This document shows positions 51,554-61,446 of a stretch of DNA of 64,000 nucleotides, in pieces (the first letter of the stretch is position 1; every line of letters starts with the position of its first letter). A program made the position numbers and the translations under genes. Below the pieces are notes generated by a model. It had not been told where the DNA came from, ran no database searches, and worked only from the letters and a program-made list of their open reading frames with translations. The DNA is from Microbacterium sp. Leaf288 (GTDB lineage Bacteria > Actinomycetota > Actinomycetes > Actinomycetales > Microbacteriaceae): positions 726,778 to 790,777 of the forward strand of contig NZ_LMNI01000010.1 in the NCBI RefSeq assembly GCF_001422925.1, in the 5' to 3' direction.

Positions 51554-54500
51554 ATGGCCATCAGGGTCTTGGGGCCGCTCGACACGGGGACCGAGCACAC
51601 CCTGAGCCCGCGGGAGCGGGTGGTTCTCGCCGCACTGATCGTGCGAGCGGGACGCACTGTCGCGCCGGGCGACCTCGCGGAGGCGTGCTGGGGCGAGGAT
51701 CCGCCGCGCACATGGCCGCAGCAGGTGAAGACCTGCGTGGCCCGCATCCGGGCCGGGCTCGGGAGCGCCGCCGTGGTGACCCGGGGCTCCGAGTACACGC
51801 TGGGGATCGATCCCGCGACGATCGACGCGTTCGAGTTCGAACGCCTGGTCTCGAGTGCGCGGCAGCATGCCCTGCATGACGAGCACGATCGCGCGGTCGA
51901 CGCGTACCGGCGCGCGCTCGAGCTGTGGCGCGGCGAACCCTACGCGGAGCTGGTCGACTGGGCGCCCGCGGCGGCCGAAGCCGAGCGTCTCATCGAGATC
52001 CGCGACAGCGCCCAGGAGGAGCTGCTCGAGGCCCGCCTCGCCGAAGGCGAGCACCGCGCGGTCATCGCCGACGCCGAGCGCCTCGTGCGCGCGGCCCCGC
52101 TCCGCGAGGATCGCTGGGCGATCCTCGCGATCGCCAACTATCGCGCCGGGAGGCAGGCCGAGGCGCTCGCCACCGTGCGCGCCGCTCGCACGCGACTCGT
52201 CGACGAACTCGGCATCGACGTCGGGCAGCGGCTGCGCGAACTCGAGGCGTCGATGCTGCGGCAGGATCCGGCCCTCGCCCTCGTCAAGACGCTGCATCGC
52301 GTGAGCGACGCGTGCCCGTACCGCGGCCTGGCGGCCTTCTCGACCGCCGACGCGGACGAGTTCTTCGGACGCGAGAGCGACATCGAGGCGCTCCTGCAAC
52401 GCGTGCGGCCGGGAACGCTGACCGCGGTGGTGGGGGCGTCCGGCTCGGGGAAGTCGTCGCTGGTGTTCGCGGGCCTGCTCCCGCACGCCTCGGAGGACCG
52501 CCGCGTGGCTATCGTCACCGCGGGACGCGAAGCCGCGCCGCGACTTCGCGGACGGCTCGAGCAGCGGGGCGCGGCCGACCTCGTCGTCGTGGACCAGTCG
52601 GAGGCGGTGTTCCAGCTCCCCGAGCGCGAGCAGGAGGAGTTGTGCGCGCTCGTCGCGAGTGTCCTGTCGACCGGGTCGGCCGTGATCATGACCCTCCGCA
52701 GCGACTTCCTCGACCGCGCGACGGGTCTGCCTCACATCGGAACCCTGATCGGCCGGGGCGTCTACGCGATCGGGCCGCTCAGCCTCGCCGGTCTGCGCGA
52801 GGCGATCGAGTACCCGGCCACCCGCGCCGGTCTCCGGCTGGAGCCGGGACTCGTCGAAGTGATCGTGAGGGATGCCGCCGACCGGCGCAGCACGCTTCCC
52901 CACGTCTCGCACGCCCTGGTCGAGACCTGGGTCCGGCGCGAGGGAGCGACGCTCACCGTCGCCGGGTACGAGGCGTCCGGAGGTCTGGTCGGCGCCATCG
53001 CACAGTCGGCCGAGAGCCTCTACCGATCGCTCGACGCCGAGGATGCCGATGCGTGCCGATCTCTGATGCTGCGACTCGTGCACCGTGGCGCCGACGGCGC
53101 CTCGGTTCGGCATACCGGTCAGCTCGCACCGCTCGTCGCGGACCCGGCGCGCCGCAGGGTGCTCGACCGCCTGGTCACCGCGCGACTCCTGACCACCGAC
53201 GGGGACGAGGTGACGATCGCCCATGAGTCCATCGCGACGGCGTGGCCGCGCCTTGACCGCTGGCTCGAGGAGGACGCCGAGGGAGCGCGCCTCGTCCCGG
53301 TCGTCGCGACGGCGGCGGAGCTGTGGAACGGGTCCGGCCGGCGGGACGAGGACCTGCTCCGCGGAGCGCGCCTGCAGGCGGCGCTTGACTGGCGTGGCGA
53401 GGCGCAGCCCGACCTCACCGCCGTGGAGCGGGAACTGCTGGACGCGTCGGCCGAACGCGAGCAGGACGAGCTGCGCGAGCTCGGCGAGCGCGCCGCCCGC
53501 GAGAAGCGGAGCAACCGACGGCTGCGGTGGGCGGTGGGAGGTGCGGGCGTGCTGGTGGTGGCGGCGATCGTCGGCGGAAGCCTCGCGGTCGTGCGGGGCG
53601 GGGAGGCGCAGGTCGCTGCCGAGAACGCGAGCGTCGAGGCACTCGTTGCGACGTCGCTCTCGCTGCTCGACCAGGACCGCGAGGTCGCCGCATTGCTCGC
53701 CGCTGAGGCGTACCGCCGATGGCCCGACGATCCGCGGACGCGATCCGCGCTCTGGGGTGTCGTGACGAACTCCGGAGGCGTCGTCGCCGTCCACCACGGG
53801 GCCGACGCGTCAGTCCCCTGGCTCGATGTCATTCCGGGGACGGGCACCGCGGTGCGAGTATCGGCGGCTCCGACCGATCGCACAGCGTCGACGGTCGACA
53901 TCGTGGATCTGGCGACCGGCGACTCTATCGACGTGCTCGACGCCGAGCTGCCGGCGGCGGTCGCCGGGTCGGAGCGGAGCGTCTCGGTGAGTCCCGACGG
54001 ATCTGCTGCGGCGATCACCGTCTTCGTCTCCACTGATCCGGTAGATGCGGACGAGTGCTGCTGGACGCACCTTTCGGTGATCGATCTCGCGAGGGGACGA
54101 GCCCGGCCGGAAATCGACGTGGTTCGAGCCATGTTGTGGCCTGGCGCGGTGTGGGATGCGGCGGGTCGGAGTCTGTTCATGGTCGACGCGGAGACGGCCG
54201 AACTGATCGCGGTCGACTCGGCGTCAGGCGTCGTGCGGGTATCGAGCGGCTGGGCGCCCTCCCCGCCTTCGAACATGGACGACGTGCAGGTGTACGCGAG
54301 CCCCGCCATCGTCGACGAGGAACTCGTCGCCGTCGGCGCAGGCCACGAGATCCGGTTGCACGAACAGGATTCACTCGCGCTCGCGCGAACGATTCCCCTC
54401 GACAGCGACAGATCGAGCGAAGCGATCATCACCGACGGCGGGGGTGGATTGGTGGCCGCAGGGTGGGACGGCACGGTCCGCATCGCCTCCGACGGAACCG

Positions 54501-55789
54501 TCCTGTGGCGCCGCAACGTGGAACCGACGGAGACCTGCGTAACGCTGCATCTCGTAAGCCCCGACACGATCGCCTGCGGATCATACGGAGGATTGTCGAT
54601 CCTCGATCTCCACACCGGCGAGGCGACGGGTGCGCGTGCGCCACTGCAGTACAACCGGAAGGCGTTCTTCGAAACCATCGACGATCAGTCCCTGCTCGCT
54701 TTCCCCACGATCCCGCCGGTCTGGCTGCGCTGGCGGATCGACGGCGGTGGCGCGGGCGCGGAGGTCGTCGCGAAAGGACGCGAGCTTCTCGAGGGCCCCG
54801 AGGCAGGAGGCTCACTCGTCGTCACACAGCCATCAGGTGGCGGGCCGATGCGGCTGTGGGACATCGACCGCGACGTCGCCGTCGGCGAGGAGTCGGCGAG
54901 GATCGTGCCGCTCGGCAGCGGAGTGGTGGCACGCTTCGCCGAGTACGAGTCAGGCCCGTTGTACGCGCGGTACTGGCAGCAGTGGGGGCGGCCGACGCTC
55001 GAGCACGTGTCGACGGGCGACGAGATCCCCCTGCGCATCGGCGATCTGCCCGACTCGGTGAACGTCTACCCGGGGGGCTGGGCGACCCCGGCCTTCGCCG
55101 CATGGCCTGGCGCCGTGGTCGCCTTCGACCCTTCGACGGGCGAGGCCCTCGGACCGATCATCAGGCTCGCCGAAGGGCGCTTCACCGACGTGGGTTCGAT
55201 CAGCGAAACGCCCGACGCGACGCGCGCCGTGATCACCTGGTGGAACGTGAAGCGGGCCACCTCGGAGACCGGGGTCTTCGAGATCTCGACCGGAGACCTC
55301 ATCGCGCGCGGTCTCTACGGCCTGGAGGGGAGCCTGGCCGTCGACGACGACCGCTTGGTCGGCGTCGCGGAGGATGAAGCCCGGATCTACGACCTGCGCA
55401 CACTCGAGCCGATCGCCGCCCTTGCGCGGGCTGCAGGCGGCGGCAACCGGATCGCGGTCAGCGCGGACGGTCGCACGCTGCTGAACGTCGGGTACAACAA
55501 CACGCTCACGCTCTACGATCTGGCGGGGAACGTCGCCCTCGCGGGTCCGCTCGACGGTGCGGCGGATGCGACTCTCATCGCCGGCGGGTTCCTCACCGCC
55601 GACGGCGAGAGCCTGATAGAAGCCCTGCCCAGCGGCATCCGGATCTGGGAGCTGGGCGCCCGGCAGCAGTCGACCCACGCGTGCACGCTGGCCGGCCGAG
55701 AGCTCACCACGGACGAATGGACGACGTACTTCCCCGGCGAGGAGCGTGTCGAGACGTGCGCAGCGCTCGCCTCCGCTGCCGGTGAATGA
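51554..55789 (+). CDS. SARP/BTAD regulator fused to nSTAND NTPase, TM helix and beta-propeller-like domain
   Basis: A 1,411-residue fusion. Residues 1-88 are an OmpR-like winged helix (MAIRVLGPLDTG, PPRTWPQQVKTCVARIRAGLG). Residues ~95-245 are a BTAD helical repeat domain. At ~254-273 the nSTAND1 hallmark PYRGLAAFSTADADEFFGRE leads to Walker A VVGASGSGKSSLV (K300) and Walker B VVVDQSEAVF. A transmembrane helix (WAVGGAGVLVVAAIVGGSLAVV) lies near residue 670. The remaining ~700 residues are repeats with WD40/PQQ-like spacing (SALWGVV, IVDLATGDSIDVL, VFEISTGDLIARGL). It is likely a membrane-tethered, ATP-driven transcription switch sensing a signal through the propeller. Target and ligand unknown. 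Confidence 0.85.
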   Translation: MAIRVLGPLDTGTEHTLSPRERVVLAALIVRAGRTVAPGDLAEACWGEDPPRTWPQQVKTCVARIRAGLGSAAVVTRGSEYTLGIDPATIDAFEFERLVSSARQHALHDEHDRAVDAYRRALELWRGEPYAELVDWAPAAAEAERLIEIRDSAQEELLEARLAEGEHRAVIADAERLVRAAPLREDRWAILAIANYRAGRQAEALATVRAARTRLVDELGIDVGQRLRELEASMLRQDPALALVKTLHRVSDACPYRGLAAFSTADADEFFGRESDIEALLQRVRPGTLTAVVGASGSGKSSLVFAGLLPHASEDRRVAIVTAGREAAPRLRGRLEQRGAADLVVVDQSEAVFQLPEREQEELCALVASVLSTGSAVIMTLRSDFLDRATGLPHIGTLIGRGVYAIGPLSLAGLREAIEYPATRAGLRLEPGLVEVIVRDAADRRSTLPHVSHALVETWVRREGATLTVAGYEASGGLVGAIAQSAESLYRSLDAEDADACRSLMLRLVHRGADGASVRHTGQLAPLVADPARRRVLDRLVTARLLTTDGDEVTIAHESIATAWPRLDRWLEEDAEGARLVPVVATAAELWNGSGRRDEDLLRGARLQAALDWRGEAQPDLTAVERELLDASAEREQDELRELGERAAREKRSNRRLRWAVGGAGVLVVAAIVGGSLAVVRGGEAQVAAENASVEALVATSLSLLDQDREVAALLAAEAYRRWPDDPRTRSALWGVVTNSGGVVAVHHGADASVPWLDVIPGTGTAVRVSAAPTDRTASTVDIVDLATGDSIDVLDAELPAAVAGSERSVSVSPDGSAAAITVFVSTDPVDADECCWTHLSVIDLARGRARPEIDVVRAMLWPGAVWDAAGRSLFMVDAETAELIAVDSASGVVRVSSGWAPSPPSNMDDVQVYASPAIVDEELVAVGAGHEIRLHEQDSLALARTIPLDSDRSSEAIITDGGGGLVAAGWDGTVRIASDGTVLWRRNVEPTETCVTLHLVSPDTIACGSYGGLSILDLHTGEATGARAPLQYNRKAFFETIDDQSLLAFPTIPPVWLRWRIDGGGAGAEVVAKGRELLEGPEAGGSLVVTQPSGGGPMRLWDIDRDVAVGEESARIVPLGSGVVARFAEYESGPLYARYWQQWGRPTLEHVSTGDEIPLRIGDLPDSVNVYPGGWATPAFAAWPGAVVAFDPSTGEALGPIIRLAEGRFTDVGSISETPDATRAVITWWNVKRATSETGVFEISTGDLIARGLYGLEGSLAVDDDRLVGVAEDEARIYDLRTLEPIAALARAAGGGNRIAVSADGRTLLNVGYNNTLTLYDLAGNVALAGPLDGAADATLIAGGFLTADGESLIEALPSGIRIWELGARQQSTHACTLAGRELTTDEWTTYFPGEERVETCAALASAAGE

Positions 55790-55876
55790 AGCCCACGGGG
55801 CGCGCGGATCCCGAGCAGGAATTCGCCGCAGGATGCTCGCTCACCCCGCGCCCGCGCTTCACCGGGCCGCGCGTGG

Positions 55877-57712
55877 TCAGAACACCGGCACGCCCGCGCG
55901 CACCAGCCGCCAGTTCGCGACGTGGAAGTCGGCGGGGTCGATCACTCCCGTCGCCGAGGCGTACGCCACAATCGCCTCGCGGATCGCGACCTGCGCGTTG
56001 TAGACCACGGGCGCGGTCGCGACGTGCGGGAACCCGCCGCCACCTGATTGCCGATAGTTGTTGATCGCCACCACGAACCGCTGGTCGGCCGCCACCGGCG
56101 CTCCGCCGAAGGCGAGGTTCGCGATGCGCGAACCCTGCGGCTGGGAGATCTCGATGTCGTATGTGACGCCCGAGAACTGGTCGAAGTTGTAATCCGGGGT
56201 GTTGAGCGCGTTCGTCCAGGTGGCCGGTGCGACCGGGGCATCGGGTGCCACCTGCTGGAAGTACTTGGCCGAGTATTCGAGATAGTCCTTGATCTGGGCG
56301 CCCGTGATCACCGACCCGAGCAGCGTGTTGTCGTAGATGTACAGCCCCGCGACGTCCTTGATCGTGACCTGCCCGGCCGGGAACGTCGCGGCGCGGTTGA
56401 ACGGCGCCGCGAGGGAGATGATCGGAAGGGATGCCTCGGGGGTGCCGGCGATCGCCTTCGACACGGTGTCGATCTGCACGTGGTGGATGTAGTCGAGGAT
56501 CGCGGTGTCTTTCCAGCACGACTCGGCGGCAGAGAGCACCTCGGTGGAGGTCGCGACCGGCGTGTTGACGTACGCGACGACGGCGTCGTGCTGCGCCTTC
56601 ACGACCTGGACGAGCGCGGGGTCGTCGGCGACCGTGTTCGTGTTGACGGTGAGGGACTTCGCTCCGGTGACCGCCCACTTGCCGCGGTCGATCGTGAGCG
56701 TGAGGTCGAACACGCTGAGGCGCTGACCCCAGTTCTTCGGCTCGCTCATGACGACCTGCCTGCCCGTAGCCTTGTTCGTCACGAACCGCTGCGGGACGTC
56801 CTGGTGGGCGTGACCGAAGAGGACCGCGTCGATGCCGGGCACCTGCTCGGCCAGCAGGGCGGACGCGTTCTCGACCGGGATGTCGGAGCCGTACGACGAC
56901 AGCCCGCTGTCGCCCGCGTGCACGCTCACAACGACCACGTCGACGCCCTCCGCCCGCATCACGGGCACCCAGCGCGCCGCCGACTCCACGACGTCGAGCA
57001 CGTCGATGCGGCCGCTCACGTTCGCCTTGTCCCAGATGACGACGCCGGGGTTGGTGAGGCCGAGCACGCCGACGCGGATCGGCTTGTAGCCGGGAATGTT
57101 CATCTTCTTGACGACATAGGGGCGGAACGCGGGATCGGTCGTGCCCGCGTGCACGGCGTTCGCGGCCAGGGCCGGGGCATCCAACTGTGAGATCCAGTTG
57201 TCGAGGAAGTCGAGCCCGTAGTTGAACTCATGGTTGCCGAGGGCCACGGCGTCGTAGCCGATCGCGTTGAACGCGGCCGCGATCGGATGCATCGCACCCG
57301 ACGCGGTGACCGGGTCGACGGTCGCGTAGTAGAAGCCCAGCGGCGACCCCTGAATCGTGTCGCCGGCGTCGAACAACAGCGTCCGGCCGCGTCCCCGATC
57401 TGCACGGATCTGGTTCACGAGGCTCGACACGCGAGCCAGCCCGATCGTGTTGCCCGCACTGTCGCTGTAGGCGGCGTCCTTGTAGTAGTCCCAGTTGAGC
57501 GCGTTCGCGTGGATGTCGGATGTGCCCATGATGGTGATGGTCACGGACTTCCCGCCGGGTGCGGCCAACGCCTGCGGCGACTGCACCCATCCGGCCGCGG
57601 CGAGCACACTCGCCGCGGAGACACCCACGAGGAAATTGCGTCGACTCAGACCCGAGTGGGGCGGGTTCTCCGCCGTGGTCCCGAGGTCGTGGTCGGATGC
57701 GTGATCAGGCAT
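55877..57712 (-). CDS. Tat-exported 5'-nucleotidase / 2',3'-cyclic phosphodiesterase family protein
   Basis: A 611-residue exported hydrolase of the UshA/CpdB type. Tat signal LSRRNFLVGVSAASVLAAAGW near residues 21-41. The metallophosphoesterase domain has GTSDIHANA (DxH), LLFDAGDTIQGSP, ALGNHEFNYG and FGHAHQD; the nucleotide-binding C-terminal domain has PIISLAAPFNRAATFPAGQVTIKDVAGLYIYDNTLLG. It should release nucleosides and phosphate outside the membrane. ATG 57712 has GGAGAAAA just upstream. Confidence 0.93.
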   Translation of the reverse strand: MPDHASDHDLGTTAENPPHSGLSRRNFLVGVSAASVLAAAGWVQSPQALAAPGGKSVTITIMGTSDIHANALNWDYYKDAAYSDSAGNTIGLARVSSLVNQIRADRGRGRTLLFDAGDTIQGSPLGFYYATVDPVTASGAMHPIAAAFNAIGYDAVALGNHEFNYGLDFLDNWISQLDAPALAANAVHAGTTDPAFRPYVVKKMNIPGYKPIRVGVLGLTNPGVVIWDKANVSGRIDVLDVVESAARWVPVMRAEGVDVVVVSVHAGDSGLSSYGSDIPVENASALLAEQVPGIDAVLFGHAHQDVPQRFVTNKATGRQVVMSEPKNWGQRLSVFDLTLTIDRGKWAVTGAKSLTVNTNTVADDPALVQVVKAQHDAVVAYVNTPVATSTEVLSAAESCWKDTAILDYIHHVQIDTVSKAIAGTPEASLPIISLAAPFNRAATFPAGQVTIKDVAGLYIYDNTLLGSVITGAQIKDYLEYSAKYFQQVAPDAPVAPATWTNALNTPDYNFDQFSGVTYDIEISQPQGSRIANLAFGGAPVAADQRFVVAINNYRQSGGGGFPHVATAPVVYNAQVAIREAIVAYASATGVIDPADFHVANWRLVRAGVPVF

Positions 57713-57812
57713 GTTTTCTCCCATGGCGAGGATCGAACCACGCTCCCGGGCACGGCGACAAGAGTCCGCGGATGAGGAAACTCTCAGCAACCGCTCCGAC
57801 CGGCAGCGGTGC

Positions 57813-58532
57813 TCAACCCCGGGCGGCGGCCACCGCTTCCGCCACGATCCCCGGATCGGTGACATCGTGCCCGTCCGTGCCGCCGCCGGGTCCCGCGGAC
57901 GCGCCGAGCCCCGCGCGCCGGCGCGCCGAGAGGTGCACGGCGCCCACGCCGGCGCGGACGAGGTGGCGGATGTCGGCCGGCGCCACTCCCCCGCCTGCCG
58001 TCACTTCGAGGTCCGGCCCGGCGAGGCGGGCGTACGCCTCGAGGCGGTCGATCCCCTGGATGCTGCGCTCCGCGCCCCCCGACGTCAGCACCCGGCCGAT
58101 GCCCTCGGCCAGCAGGGTCTCGAACACCTCGGCGCTGCGCGGCGACGCGTCGATCGCACGGTGGAAGACGAGCGTCGCAGGGCCCGCGGCATCCGTCCAC
58201 CAGCGAAGCGCCTCGCGGTCGGCGCGGCCGTCGCGCTCGAGCGCGCCGACCACGACGCCGCCCACCCCCCGCGCGACGCAGGCGCGGATGTCGGCCGTGA
58301 CGACTGCGACCTCGTCGGCGTCGTACACGAAGCCGCCGCCCCGGGGACGCACCAGCACGTTCACCTTCTCGGCCCCGACCGCGTCGCACACGGCCTCGAT
58401 CGACCCGATCGACGGGGTGAGACCGCCGACGACGAGCGCCTGGCACAGCTCGAGTCGATCGGCGCCGGCCTCGATCGCCGCGCGAGCACCCGCGGCGTCC
58501 TGCACTGCGATCTCGACGACCGTCGGGATCAC
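57813..58532 (-). CDS. cutC: CutC family protein (copy 2), end of the sugar operon
   Basis: A 239-residue CutC. The same signatures as copy 1 (VEIAVQDAAGARAAIEAGADRLELCQALVVGGLTPS, VNVLVRPRGGGFVYDADE, RVLTSGGAE). GTG 58532 overlaps the fucosidase stop by 4 nt (GTGA). As the last gene of a coupled sugar-uptake and glycosidase operon it fits the view that CutC serves carbohydrate metabolism. The two copies are about 6.7 kb apart and clearly related by duplication. Confidence 0.9.
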   Translation of the reverse strand: MIPTVVEIAVQDAAGARAAIEAGADRLELCQALVVGGLTPSIGSIEAVCDAVGAEKVNVLVRPRGGGFVYDADEVAVVTADIRACVARGVGGVVVGALERDGRADREALRWWTDAAGPATLVFHRAIDASPRSAEVFETLLAEGIGRVLTSGGAERSIQGIDRLEAYARLAGPDLEVTAGGGVAPADIRHLVRAGVGAVHLSARRRAGLGASAGPGGGTDGHDVTDPGIVAEAVAAARG

Positions 58533-59872
58533 AGCTCGACCCGGAGGGCGACCGCCGGCTCGGTCCGGAAGGCGTCGGGGACGGTCGCGTACACGCGACC
58601 GTCGGGCGCACGCTCGAGCGCAGCCTCGGTGCCGTCCGCCCAACGGGCAGGCCGGCCGGCGAGCTCCTCGGGAAGATCGAACTCGCCCGAGGCGGGGTCG
58701 AGCGCGATCACGTTGACCACACCCTCGGCAGCGGTGTAGGCGCGCGGCGCGCCGGTCTCCTCGTACGCGCGCACCCACGGGCGCGTGGCGTAGATCGCGT
58801 CGCCGTCGCGGCGGAGCCACGCTCCGAGCTCCCGCATGGCGCGTTGCTGCAGCTCGGGGATCGATCCGTCGGCGCGCGGGCCGACGTTGATCAGGAGATT
58901 GCCGTTCTTGCTCACGACGTCGGCGAGGAGCCGGATAAGGGCGTCGCCCGACAGCGAATGACTCGCATCCTCCGCTTGGTTGTAGCCGAAGGAGTACCCG
59001 AGTCCACGCGTCGACTCCCAGGGCTCGGCGACGATGTCGGCGACGTGGGTGTACTCGCGCGTGAGGAAGCCGTGCCGAGGCACGCCCCAACGGTCGTTCA
59101 CTGCGCCGTCCGGCACGGCGGCGAGGTAGCGGCGCAGCAGAGCGGCGACCGCGTAGTCCTGCTGCCCCTTGCCGCCGTCCGGCCACTCGATGTCGTTCCA
59201 GAGCAGGTCGGGGCGGAAGCGGTCGACGAGCTCGTCGAGCTGGGCGGCGGCGTACCGCGAGAACCACTCGTCCGCCCGGCGGAACCGGAACAGGTCGGTG
59301 TCGGACTCGATCGGCGGGTGGTCGCTGACGTGCCAGTCCAGCGCGCCCGAGAAGTAGACGCCGAACCTCGTGCCCGCGCGACGCGTCGCGTCGTGGAGTT
59401 CGGCGATCAGGTCGCGGCGCGGCCCGCGGCGGGCCGAGCTGAACGTCGTCGTCGCGGTGTCCCACAGGCAGAAGCCGTCGTGATGCTTCGTCGTGGGCAC
59501 GACGTAGCGCGCGCCCGCGTCGACGAGCGCGCCGACGAATGCGTCGGCGTCGAACCCATCGGGATTCCACTGTTCCGCGAGGTCCTCGTAGCTCGTGCCC
59601 GTGCCGTAGAGCTCCTGGTGGCGCCGCCACGTCGGGCTCCCCGCGATGCGCACCGTGTTGGCGTACCACTCGGCGTACTGGTGGTGGGCATAGGCGTCCT
59701 CGGTCGGCACTCCCCCGGGAGGGTGGGCCGGCGCCCATGCGGGCACCGAATACACGCCCCAGTGGATGAAGAACCCGAGCTTCGCGTCGCGATACCAGTC
59801 GGGAACCGGCGTCTCGGGGTACTCGGGCGCCGCGTCGCCGAGGTCGGGTCCGGTGCGGGTCTCGAAGTTCAT
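58529..59872 (-). CDS. GH29 alpha-L-fucosidase
   Basis: A 447-residue glycoside hydrolase family 29 enzyme that removes alpha-L-fucose. KLGFFIHWGVYSVPAWAP and FKHHDGF-type TTKHHDGFCLWDTATTTFSSARRGPRRDLIAELHDATRRAGTRFGVYFS are family signatures; DLLWNDIEWPDGGKG carries the nucleophile Asp, and SKNGNLLINVGPRADGSIP follows. No signal peptide, so it acts in the cytosol on imported oligosaccharides. ATGA overlap with the M81 gene upstream. Confidence 0.92.
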   Translation of the reverse strand: MNFETRTGPDLGDAAPEYPETPVPDWYRDAKLGFFIHWGVYSVPAWAPAHPPGGVPTEDAYAHHQYAEWYANTVRIAGSPTWRRHQELYGTGTSYEDLAEQWNPDGFDADAFVGALVDAGARYVVPTTKHHDGFCLWDTATTTFSSARRGPRRDLIAELHDATRRAGTRFGVYFSGALDWHVSDHPPIESDTDLFRFRRADEWFSRYAAAQLDELVDRFRPDLLWNDIEWPDGGKGQQDYAVAALLRRYLAAVPDGAVNDRWGVPRHGFLTREYTHVADIVAEPWESTRGLGYSFGYNQAEDASHSLSGDALIRLLADVVSKNGNLLINVGPRADGSIPELQQRAMRELGAWLRRDGDAIYATRPWVRAYEETGAPRAYTAAEGVVNVIALDPASGEFDLPEELAGRPARWADGTEAALERAPDGRVYATVPDAFRTEPAVALRVEL

Positions 59873-61446
59873 GCGCGTGCCTCCGTGCCGCGGCGTCGGG
59901 TGACGAGTGCCGCAAGGTCGGGCTCGTCGTCGGTCGTGGCGAACGGGTAGGTTCCGGGGCGCAGCCGGGAGTGGCCGAGGCGCAGCAGATCCTGGTCGAC
60001 GCCGCCGGGGGTGAGCGCGAGCGTCCAGCCCGCGGCGAGATCGTAGAGCTCGGGTTCGAGATAGCCGATCTTCACGATGACGATGTCGGCCGATTCAGGG
60101 TCGAGTCCCAGCATCCGGAAGTCGTCGAGGGAGTGGAAGGGCTTGCGCCGCTCGGTCACGATCGCGTGCACGGCTCCACGGCGTACCACGACCTGCGTGC
60201 CCGCGACCGGGTCGCCGTCGGTGATCGAGAACACCTCGCCGGTGACCTCGACCGGCCCCCGCGGCCCGGGGTCGACACGGCCGCCCACGTGCACCGTGAC
60301 CGTGCCGCCGATCCCCGCCGCCTGGGCGGTGCTCACGGCCTCCGGATCGAACACGGAAGCCGCGAGCACCGTGCGCGACGCATCGTCGAGGTCGGCCCGC
60401 TCGAGCAGGCGACCGAGGGTCCACGAGACGTCTCCGGCGCCGCCCGCGGTGGGGTTGTCACCGGAATCGGAGATGACGTAGGGCCGCGGCGCGTCGTCCG
60501 CCAGAGCCTCGTCGAGCGCCTCGTCGAGGCTCGCCGTCGGACCCACGAAGACGAAGTCCGCTCGTGCATCCCAGTACCGCCGTCCGAGCCGCTCCGATTC
60601 GCGGGCGATCACATCCGGGTCGTCGCCGGTCACGATGACGGTGGCGTGGCAACGGGGTTCGTCGGCCCACGCGTAGCCCACCCAGACCGCGGCGTCGACG
60701 ACGCCCTCGAGCTCCTCGACATCCGGGATGGTGCCGTACAGCCCCTGGGCGGGCTCGAGCCGCGTGCTCGTCTTCTCGCCGGGCAGCAGCACCGGGACGC
60801 GCACCCACGCCTTGTAGGGGCGTCGCGCGTCCGGGTCGGCACCCAAGGCACCACGCAGTCGCTCGAGCAGGTTGTGCACCGCGCGCTGCTTGGTGTTCAT
60901 CCAGTCCTCGTGCGGCGCCATCCGGTAGCAGGTGATGAGGTCGACGGCGTCGAAAAGGGCGTCCGACACGTTGCCGTGCAGATCCATCGACGCCGATACG
61001 AGGGTGTCTGGACCGAGCGCCTCGCGCACCGCAATCGCGAGGTCGCCCTCGGCGTCGTCCATGCCCACGACGCTCATCGCTCCGTGGATGTCGAAGAAGA
61101 ACGCGTCGAACGGGCCTTCCGCACGGATCCCCTCGACGATCGCCTGCTTCATGCGCGCATAGGTCTGCGGGTCGACCGCCCCGCCGGGCAGGGACCGCCC
61201 GTGCGTGAGCGGGACCCAGGTCGCAGCATCCCGCAGCTCCTCCCCCTCGGAGAGGAAGGGGTAGTACGCGAGCAGCTCATCTCCGGTGCGGATCGTGAAC
61301 GCCTCGTCACCCGAGATGTGCGGTGAGAACGTGCTCGACTCGATCGAGATGCCGCCGATGCCTATACGCGGGCGCGCGAGCCCCGCCGGGTGGAGCGGGC
61401 CCAGGGGGCCTTTCCAGATCTGGTCGTGGTCAGGACGCGACGTCAC
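59869..61446 (-). CDS. M81 (MlrC-like) family protein
   Basis: A 525-residue MlrC/M81-type metallopeptidase-like protein. RIGIGGISIESSTFSPHISGD is the N-terminal signature, FFFDIHGAMSVVGMDDAEGDL and VSASMDLHGNVS provide Asp/His metal ligands, and YVISDSGDNPTAGGAGDVSWTL is the conserved central block. MlrC is known for degrading linear microcystin, but most homologues sit in sugar operons with unknown substrates. GTG 61446 overlaps the ROK stop by 17 nt, and the end overlaps the fucosidase start. Confidence 0.88.
   Translation of the reverse strand: MTSRPDHDQIWKGPLGPLHPAGLARPRIGIGGISIESSTFSPHISGDEAFTIRTGDELLAYYPFLSEGEELRDAATWVPLTHGRSLPGGAVDPQTYARMKQAIVEGIRAEGPFDAFFFDIHGAMSVVGMDDAEGDLAIAVREALGPDTLVSASMDLHGNVSDALFDAVDLITCYRMAPHEDWMNTKQRAVHNLLERLRGALGADPDARRPYKAWVRVPVLLPGEKTSTRLEPAQGLYGTIPDVEELEGVVDAAVWVGYAWADEPRCHATVIVTGDDPDVIARESERLGRRYWDARADFVFVGPTASLDEALDEALADDAPRPYVISDSGDNPTAGGAGDVSWTLGRLLERADLDDASRTVLAASVFDPEAVSTAQAAGIGGTVTVHVGGRVDPGPRGPVEVTGEVFSITDGDPVAGTQVVVRRGAVHAIVTERRKPFHSLDDFRMLGLDPESADIVIVKIGYLEPELYDLAAGWTLALTPGGVDQDLLRLGHSRLRPGTYPFATTDDEPDLAALVTRRRGTEARA

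Noticed and set aside
57713..57812. Terminator between cutC 2 and the nucleotidase
   Set aside because: Only weak, interrupted complementarity (AGAGT...ACTCT, CCGCTCC/GGAGCGG-like) is present, with no T tract. I see nothing else supportable in this 100-nt gap.
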